This document shows positions 59,380 to 64,000 of a DNA stretch of 64,000 nucleotides, one piece after another. The stretch's first letter is position 1; every line of letters begins with the position of its first letter. The position numbers were made by a program, and so were the translations under genes. Source of the stretch: Streptomyces sp. NBC_00259 (GTDB taxonomy: Bacteria > Actinomycetota > Actinomycetes > Streptomycetales > Streptomycetaceae); NCBI RefSeq assembly GCF_036181745.1, contig NZ_CP108080.1, positions 7,443,501 through 7,507,500 on the forward strand, read 5' to 3'. The notes under the pieces were generated by a model, which was given only the letters and a program-made list of their open reading frames with translations, did no database searches and had not been told where the DNA came from.

Positions 59380-59976
59380 ATGACGACGACGCCACTGCGC
59401 AAGGACGCGGCCCGCAACTGGGACCGGATCGTCGCCGTCGCCCGCGCCCTGGTCGACGAGGGCACGCCGTTGCAGCTCAACGACGTCGCCCGCCGTGCCG
59501 GACTGGGCGTCGGCACCGTCTACCGGCACTTCTCCACGCCCGAGGCGCTGCTGGAGACCATCGCCACACCCTGCCTGGAAGCCCTGGCGGCCCACGGCGA
59601 GCAGGCGCTGGCCGACACCGACCCCTGGCGCGCGCTGGAGGGCTTTCTCACCCGCACCGTCGAAGCGCAGGTCACCGACGCCTCCCTGGCCCCGGTCACC
59701 GCCGCACCCGCGAATGCTCTGGCGCGCACCACGGAACTCAAGCGGTCGCTGTGGTCGGCCGGCACCACACTCCTCGACCGGGCCCGCGAGGCCGGGGCGG
59801 TCCGCCCCGACCTGGCTTCCGGCGACCTGGTCCCGCTCATGTGCGGCATCGCGTACGCCGTGGACGTCCATGGCGCCGCTCCCGACGCCCGGATCGACAC
59901 CGCTCGTCGCTACCTGGCGACACTGCTCGGGGGCCTGCGCGCCACACCACCGGGCCCCACCGCGGATGGTGCGTGA
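59380..59976 (+). CDS. TetR-family transcriptional regulator
   Basis: A 198-residue regulator. The N-terminal HTH spans about residues 12-58 (RNWDRIVAVARALVDEG, LNDVARRAGLGVGTVYRHFS, the TetR signature), and the C-terminal ligand domain is helical. It probably represses itself and the SDR gene through the GGAT-N5-ATCC sites and is released by a ligand that the SDR may process. ATG 59380 is at the expected position before the HTH. Confidence 0.93.
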   Translation: MTTTPLRKDAARNWDRIVAVARALVDEGTPLQLNDVARRAGLGVGTVYRHFSTPEALLETIATPCLEALAAHGEQALADTDPWRALEGFLTRTVEAQVTDASLAPVTAAPANALARTTELKRSLWSAGTTLLDRAREAGAVRPDLASGDLVPLMCGIAYAVDVHGAAPDARIDTARRYLATLLGGLRATPPGPTADGA

Positions 59977-60100
59977 GCGGCGCCCCAGGTCAGGGACGTC
60001 GGGCGCCGACCTCGTACTCCGTCTCCGCGGACGCCGATACGCAGGACCGTGCGTTCCCGCCCGCTGCCTGCGGGGACGGACGACCGGCCCTCGCGAGGCG

Positions 60101-61306
60101 TCAGGACCGCAGGAAGTCCGCCAGGCCTTGCAGGAGCCTGTCCACGTCCGCGGCGTCGTTGTACGGCGCGAGGCCGACGCGGAGGCCGCCGGTGTCGCCC
60201 AGGCCGAGCCGGCGGGAGGCTTCGAGGGCGTAGAAGGAGCCGGCGGGAGCGTGGACGCCGCGGGCCGCCAGGTAGCGGTAGGCGTCCGTCGTGTCGCGGT
60301 CCTCGAAGGTCAGGAGCGTGGTCGGGGTGCGGTCGGCGGCGCGTGAGTGCACGGTGATCCCCGCGAGTTCCGACAGACCCTTGCCGATCTGCGCCTTGAG
60401 CCCCTCCTCGTGGTCTTCGAGGGCGGCGAATCCGGCGGTCAGCCGCTCCCGGCGCGTCCCCGTCGCGTCGGCGTCGAGTCCGGCGAGGAAGTCGACCGCG
60501 GCGCGCGTGCCCGCCAGGAACTCGTAGGGCAGAGTGCCGAGTTCGAAGCGTTCCGGGACCGCGTCGCTCGACGGCAGCAGCTTGTCCGGGCGGAGGGTCT
60601 CCAGGAGCGCGGGCCGGGCGGCGAGGACGCCGTGGTGAGGGCCGAGGAACTTGTACGGGGAGCAGGTGTAGAAGTCCGCGCCGAGCTGTTCGACGTCGAC
60701 CAGCGAGTGGGCGGTGCGGTGGACGCCGTCGACGTACAGCAGGGCCCCGGCCTCGTGGACGAGGCGGGAGATCTCGGCGATCGGGGGCCGGGTGCCGATC
60801 AGGTTCGAGGCCGCGGTGACGGCGACCAGCCGGGTCCGCTCCGAGAGCACGGCGCGGATGTCCTCGACGGTGATCTCGCCGGTCGACGGGTCGAAGTCGG
60901 CCCACCGGACGGTGGCTCCGACCTGCTCGGCGGCCTGGACCCAGGGGCGGATGTTGGAGTCGTGGTCGAGTCGCGTGACGACGACCTCGTCCCCCGACGA
61001 CCAGGTCTTGGCGAGGGCGCGGGAGAAGTCGTAGGCGAGCTGCGTGGCGCTGCGACCGAAGACGATTCCGGCGGGCTCCGCGGCCAGCAGGTCCGCCATG
61101 GCCCGGCGGCACTCGGTGACGATGGCCGCCGCGTTGCGTTCCCCCGCGATCTCCTGGCCCCGGTTCGACAGGGGACTGGCGAGGGCATCGGCGATGGCCT
61201 GGATGACGGGCCGGGGAGTCTGCGTGCCTCCGGGCCCGTCGAAGTGGGCGATACCTGCGGCCAGGGCCGGGAACTGTGCACGGACGCCGATGACGTCGTA
61301 GCTCAC
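60101..61306 (-). CDS. cysteine desulfurase-like PLP enzyme
   Basis: A 401-residue fold-type I aminotransferase class V protein. HFDGPGGTQTPRPVIQAIAD opens it; FGRSATQLAYDFSRALAK is the phosphate region; LLYVDGVHRTAHSLVDV holds Asp and His over the cofactor ring; FYTCSPYKFLGPHHGVLA carries the Schiff-base Lys. The conserved active-site cysteine loop of true IscS/SufS is not obvious, so sulfur transfer is unproven. GTG 61306 follows AGGAGG. No Fe-S assembly genes flank it. Confidence 0.88.
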   Translation of the reverse strand: MSYDVIGVRAQFPALAAGIAHFDGPGGTQTPRPVIQAIADALASPLSNRGQEIAGERNAAAIVTECRRAMADLLAAEPAGIVFGRSATQLAYDFSRALAKTWSSGDEVVVTRLDHDSNIRPWVQAAEQVGATVRWADFDPSTGEITVEDIRAVLSERTRLVAVTAASNLIGTRPPIAEISRLVHEAGALLYVDGVHRTAHSLVDVEQLGADFYTCSPYKFLGPHHGVLAARPALLETLRPDKLLPSSDAVPERFELGTLPYEFLAGTRAAVDFLAGLDADATGTRRERLTAGFAALEDHEEGLKAQIGKGLSELAGITVHSRAADRTPTTLLTFEDRDTTDAYRYLAARGVHAPAGSFYALEASRRLGLGDTGGLRVGLAPYNDAADVDRLLQGLADFLRS

Positions 61307-61792
61307 GAGGTCCTCCTGTCGAGGGGGAGGCGGTGGTGTCTGCGGGGCGGATCGTTCGGTGGGGGCATGCTGCTCAGAGCATGTTGCTCGCGGCCGGGAC
61401 GGGCAAGTGCGCTTCGTGAGTCCTCGCCGCCGGCAGGCGGAATCGAGCCCCGCGAAACCGCTCACGCACACGAGCGGACGTCCGCCCGACGCGCCCCACG
61501 AGCGACCTTCACCCCCGTTGCCGCCACCCACTCGGACATCGACGCCGTGCCGCACTTCTGGCGTGAATGTGAGCCGCGCACGGCGGCAGGAGCCGACGCG
61601 GGTCGTCAGCAGGGCCCGGGGGATTGGGAGGAGAGAGCCGGGCGAACAGGGCCGCCCCGGGGACGCCTCGCCCGGTGACCGCTGCCGGCCCCGGCATGGT
61701 GGAGCCCCGCCGCGACGGGGGAGCGCGGCGGGGCCTGAGGATCAGGTGCCCGGTGGAGGGCGGATCATGCGTCCCCGGTTCTCGGTCGCCGG
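61307..61792. other. intergenic region
   Basis: This 486-bp region lies between the end of the Ddn-like gene and the start of the desulfurase-like gene, both on the minus strand. It holds the terminator at 61704-61734 and, near 61365-61384, a short catgct...agcatg inverted repeat. No gene is recognised. Confidence 0.5.
61704..61734 (-). terminator. 11-bp hairpin after Ddn-like gene
   Basis: A perfect 11-bp stem (61704-61714 with 61724-61734, 9-nt loop) lies about 60 bp beyond the stop of the Ddn-like gene. Confidence 0.75.
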
Positions 61793-62242
61793 TCAGCTCC
61801 CGGCCGACGCCTCCAGCACGAAGACGGGAATCACCCGGTCCGTCTTCTCCTGGTACTCGGCGTACGGCGGATACGCGGCGACCGCGCGCTCCCACCACTC
61901 GGCCTTCTCGTCCCCGGTGACCTCACGGGCCGTCATGTCCTGGCGCACGGGGCCGTCCTGGAGTTCCACGTGGGGGTCGGCCTTGATGTTGAAGTACCAG
62001 ACCGGGTGGCTCGGGAGGCCGCCCTTCGAGGCCACTACCGCGTACCGTCCCTCGTGCTCCACACGCATCAGCGGGCTCTTGCGGATCTTGCCGCTCTTCG
62101 CGCCGCGCGTCGTGAGAACGATGACGGGCAGTCCCGTGTCCATGAGCGTCGTGCCCTTGGTGCCGCCCGAGCTCTCGTACAGCTCGACCTGTTCGCGCAC
62201 CCACTGCTCCGGACTCGGCTCGTACTCGCCCTCAAGAGGCAT
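61793..62242 (-). CDS. Ddn-like F420-dependent nitroreductase family protein
   Basis: A 149-residue split-barrel protein: EYEPSPEQWVREQVELYESS, VIVLTTRGAKSGKIRKSPLM (the RGAKSGK loop that binds the F420 phosphate), VVASKGGLPSHPVWYFNI and EKTDRVIPVFVLE. This is the deazaflavin-dependent nitroreductase (Ddn) family, in which F420H2 reduces quinones or nitro compounds. ATG 62242 gives the usual start; 62257 adds five residues. A hairpin terminator follows. Confidence 0.93.
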   Translation of the reverse strand: MPLEGEYEPSPEQWVREQVELYESSGGTKGTTLMDTGLPVIVLTTRGAKSGKIRKSPLMRVEHEGRYAVVASKGGLPSHPVWYFNIKADPHVELQDGPVRQDMTAREVTGDEKAEWWERAVAAYPPYAEYQEKTDRVIPVFVLEASAGS

Positions 62243-62373
62243 CGCGTTCCATCCCATCGTCGGCTACGGATGATGCTGCGCAGTTCAGCACACGAACCGC
62301 GCGGATTCATCCTCACCACACCGCCGAGCACATGTCCTGCCCGGCCTCTGGAGGCAGTTGGTTCGGCGGACGG

Positions 62374-62895
62374 TCACCGGCTCTTGGGGTTCCCGGTCCA
62401 GCGCTGCCACCAGTGGCGGCGCCTCGGATGGACGGCGCGGCCCAGGCGCCTGCCGAGGACGAGATAACCGAGCAGCGCGCCGGTCACGTTCAGGATGACG
62501 TCGTCGATGTCGAAGGCCCGGCCGGTGACCAGGGATCCCTGTACGAGCTCGACCAGCGTCATCGTCACGCCCGTCACCACCAGCACGCGCAGGAACCCAC
62601 GTGCTTGCGGGAGCAGGACCGGCAGCAGCACGCCGAAGGGGACGCCGAGCAGAACGTTGCCGCCGAGCTGCTTGACGGTGTCGCGGAACGCGGGCTGTGC
62701 CAGATAGTCACGGATGGACGCGCCCGGGCGGAGGTTGCTGTGCGTCAGTGGCTCGGAGGCCGCGGAGGGCTCCAGGGTCAGCCGGGCGAGCGCGACGCTG
62801 AAGACCGCCGTCGCCACGAACGCCAGAAGGACGGCCGCCGCCCGCAGGACAGGTGTCATGGGTGCCGCGGTGTTGTCGGATTCGTTCCGTGCCAT
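62374..62895 (-). CDS. VanZ-like membrane protein
   Basis: A 173-residue protein with about four membrane segments: VLRAAAVLLAFVATAVFSVA, QLGGNVLLGVPFGVLLPVLL, FLRVLVVTGVTMTLVELVQG and the final DDVILNVTGALLGYLV. The NxxxFxPxG-like GNVLLGVPFG and the RxxDxxDvxxNxxG-like RAFDIDDVILNVTGALLG motifs define the VanZ family, linked to teicoplanin resistance and of unclear biochemistry. ATG 62895 follows GGGGCACC. Confidence 0.9.
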   Translation of the reverse strand: MARNESDNTAAPMTPVLRAAAVLLAFVATAVFSVALARLTLEPSAASEPLTHSNLRPGASIRDYLAQPAFRDTVKQLGGNVLLGVPFGVLLPVLLPQARGFLRVLVVTGVTMTLVELVQGSLVTGRAFDIDDVILNVTGALLGYLVLGRRLGRAVHPRRRHWWQRWTGNPKSR

Positions 62896-63238
62896 CGGTG
62901 CCCCTAACCAAGCCGTCCGGTGTGCCCGACGGTTACCCGGTCCGCGGATGCGCATACCTGCGACCTCGTCGCCCGCGCGTCGCCGAGATCCGCGCCCGGC
63001 GCGCGCCTCTCATGGACCTCGGACCTCTGGACCTCGTTTCCGCGCCGGACGGCGACGGAGCGGCCGACAGCCGGCCGGATCCCACCGAACGTGCCTCACC
63101 GGTCACGCTGCGGCAGGGCTGATCGCAGCCGGGGAACGTGCGGCTGAAGCAGGTGGACGGCGATCCCGTCGTCGGCGGCATCACGCCGGGCGTGGCGGAA
63201 CTCGTGACCGCCGGCGGGCGCCCCGGGATCGCGCGGCG
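62896..63238. other. intergenic region, possible gene debris
   Basis: The 343-bp spacer has open frames on the plus strand (for example from 62853 and 63138) with mixed coding character, but no ribosome site and no domain. It may contain remnants of lost genes. Nothing can be called. Confidence 0.4.
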
Positions 63239-63847
63239 TCAGCGCGGCGCGACCTCGCCCGCGAGGACCGTACGCATGACGCGCTCGACCGTCTCCTCGT
63301 TCTCACCGACCGGGGCCACGTAGTCGATGACGCCGCGCGCGGCACCCTCCCCGAGCGTGCGGGTGATCACCCACGCGGCGAGATACTGCGACGCCAGGCA
63401 GCCGCCCGCCGTAGCGATGTTCCCCTCGGTGTGGAAGGGCGCGTCCAGCACCCTGACATCGCACGCTTCGACGAACGGCCGGCTCGCCATGTCCGTGGAG
63501 ACAGGCATGTCACCCAGCAACCCCAGCCGCGCGAGCACCAGCGCGCCCGAGCACTGCGAACCGATCAGCTGTCGCGAAGGGTCGAGCCGCACCCTGGAGA
63601 TCAGTTGGTCGTCGGCGACCACCTCGCGGGTCTTCAGCCCGCTACCGATCAGCACGACGTCGGCCTCGGTCACGAACTCCATCGGGCGCTGTCCGTTCAC
63701 CTCGACGCCGCTCCTGGACGTGACCACCGGCGTCGGCGTCGTGATGAACGCTTCCAGACCGTCCTTTCGGCATCGGTTGATCAGCCCGGAGGCGATGAAG
63801 CTGTCGAGCTCGTTGAACCCGTCAAAGGTGACCACTGCTACCTGCAT
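63239..63847 (-). CDS. DJ-1/PfpI family protein
   Basis: A 202-residue class I glutamine-amidotransferase-like protein. VAVVTFDGFNELDSFIAS opens the fold and LIGSQCSGALVLARLGLLG holds the nucleophile-elbow cysteine; a His-containing segment, APFHTEGNIATAGG, follows. Family members include chaperone-like, glyoxalase and isonitrile-hydratase enzymes and AraC-linked sensors; no HTH is present here. ATG 63847 follows GGGGAG. Confidence 0.9.
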   Translation of the reverse strand: MQVAVVTFDGFNELDSFIASGLINRCRKDGLEAFITTPTPVVTSRSGVEVNGQRPMEFVTEADVVLIGSGLKTREVVADDQLISRVRLDPSRQLIGSQCSGALVLARLGLLGDMPVSTDMASRPFVEACDVRVLDAPFHTEGNIATAGGCLASQYLAAWVITRTLGEGAARGVIDYVAPVGENEETVERVMRTVLAGEVAPR

Positions 63848-64000
63848 CACAACTCCCCATGCGAAGGCGAACCACGAGTGAGTCAGTCTCCTGGCGGGCC
63901 AGGCTCAAGACCCGAGCCAATTGGCAGCCAGTGGCATGCCGGCCGCCGCTGATCCTGCCCACGGCCCGAGGGACGAGCGGACAGGGGAGTCCCGGCCGGC

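Noticed and set aside
63138..63323. Small frame before the DJ-1 gene end
   Set aside because: It overlaps the DJ-1 gene antisense and lacks protein-like composition beyond the first 35 codons.
1..64000. CRISPR array, rRNA or tRNA genes
   Set aside because: No regularly spaced direct repeats with unique spacers and no complete cloverleaf or rRNA-like sequence was noticed by eye; a dedicated scan would be needed to exclude them fully.

Overview
This is very high-GC actinobacterial DNA. GC-rich third codon positions, frequent GTG starts, a WhiB-type Fe-S regulator, fused ECF sigma factors, a Streptomyces-type gas-vesicle cluster, and Ddn-like, CsbD and DUF6479 genes all point to a Streptomyces chromosome. 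The content is accessory in character: stress, redox and DNA-repair genes, small operons, transposase remnants and decayed genes, with no ribosomal, tRNA or core housekeeping cluster.

Layout. 1-1.8 kb: end of a family 1 glycosidase and a Gfo/Idh dehydrogenase behind a palindromic LacI-type operator. 1.8-7.5 kb: regulators (MarR, a coiled-coil/winged-helix protein, two SnoaL-type ECF sigma factors facing each other, a WhiB-like protein, a YqeY-like protein). 7.5-9.8 kb: a broken IS5-type transposase, a DUF3626 gene and small genes. 9.8-19.7 kb: a redox and stress block, mostly on the minus strand (pirin, YceI, NmrA-like, flavoprotein of the fumarate reductase type, FAD reductase, DUF1062, Ohr/OsmC), then a DsbA-like thiol protein and an acetyltransferase. 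19.7-25.4 kb: a transposase remnant, VOC and aldo/keto genes, a pyruvate-formate-lyase fragment, a GAP-family membrane protein and a frameshifted tandem SUKH-like gene. 25.4-29.7 kb: a PLP decarboxylase, a GPH transporter and a glutathionyl-hydroquinone-reductase-like enzyme. 29.9-35.9 kb: a carbohydrate locus with a secreted Asp-box/ricin protein, a large unrecognised protein and a coupled small protein, divergent from a ROK regulator. 36.2-43.8 kb: arginase family, DUF2867 SDR, photolyase, a three-gene overlapping operon (nucleotidyltransferase, BON, phosphoesterase), and a heme-oxygenase-like plus CDGSH pair.

43.9-50.7 kb is the most striking region. A gas-vesicle operon (gvpO-A-F-G-J-L-J-K) is transcribed away from a three-gene minus-strand unit encoding a protein with a long Glu block followed by a Lys/Ala histone-H1-like tail, an SRPBCC protein with a long acidic tail, and a translationally coupled epimerase. 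GvpA itself carries a long mixed-charge tail.

50.8-63.9 kb: small stress genes (CsbD, a basic 'plasmid stabilisation' protein, DUF6479), DNA repair (Fpg/Nei, UdgX), a methyltransferase, a PGM1-like ATP-grasp ligase, CinA, an SDR/TetR pair sharing a GGAT-N5-ATCC operator, a cysteine-desulfurase-like enzyme, a Ddn-like protein, VanZ and a DJ-1/PfpI protein.

All functional assignments come from reading motifs; no database search was run.
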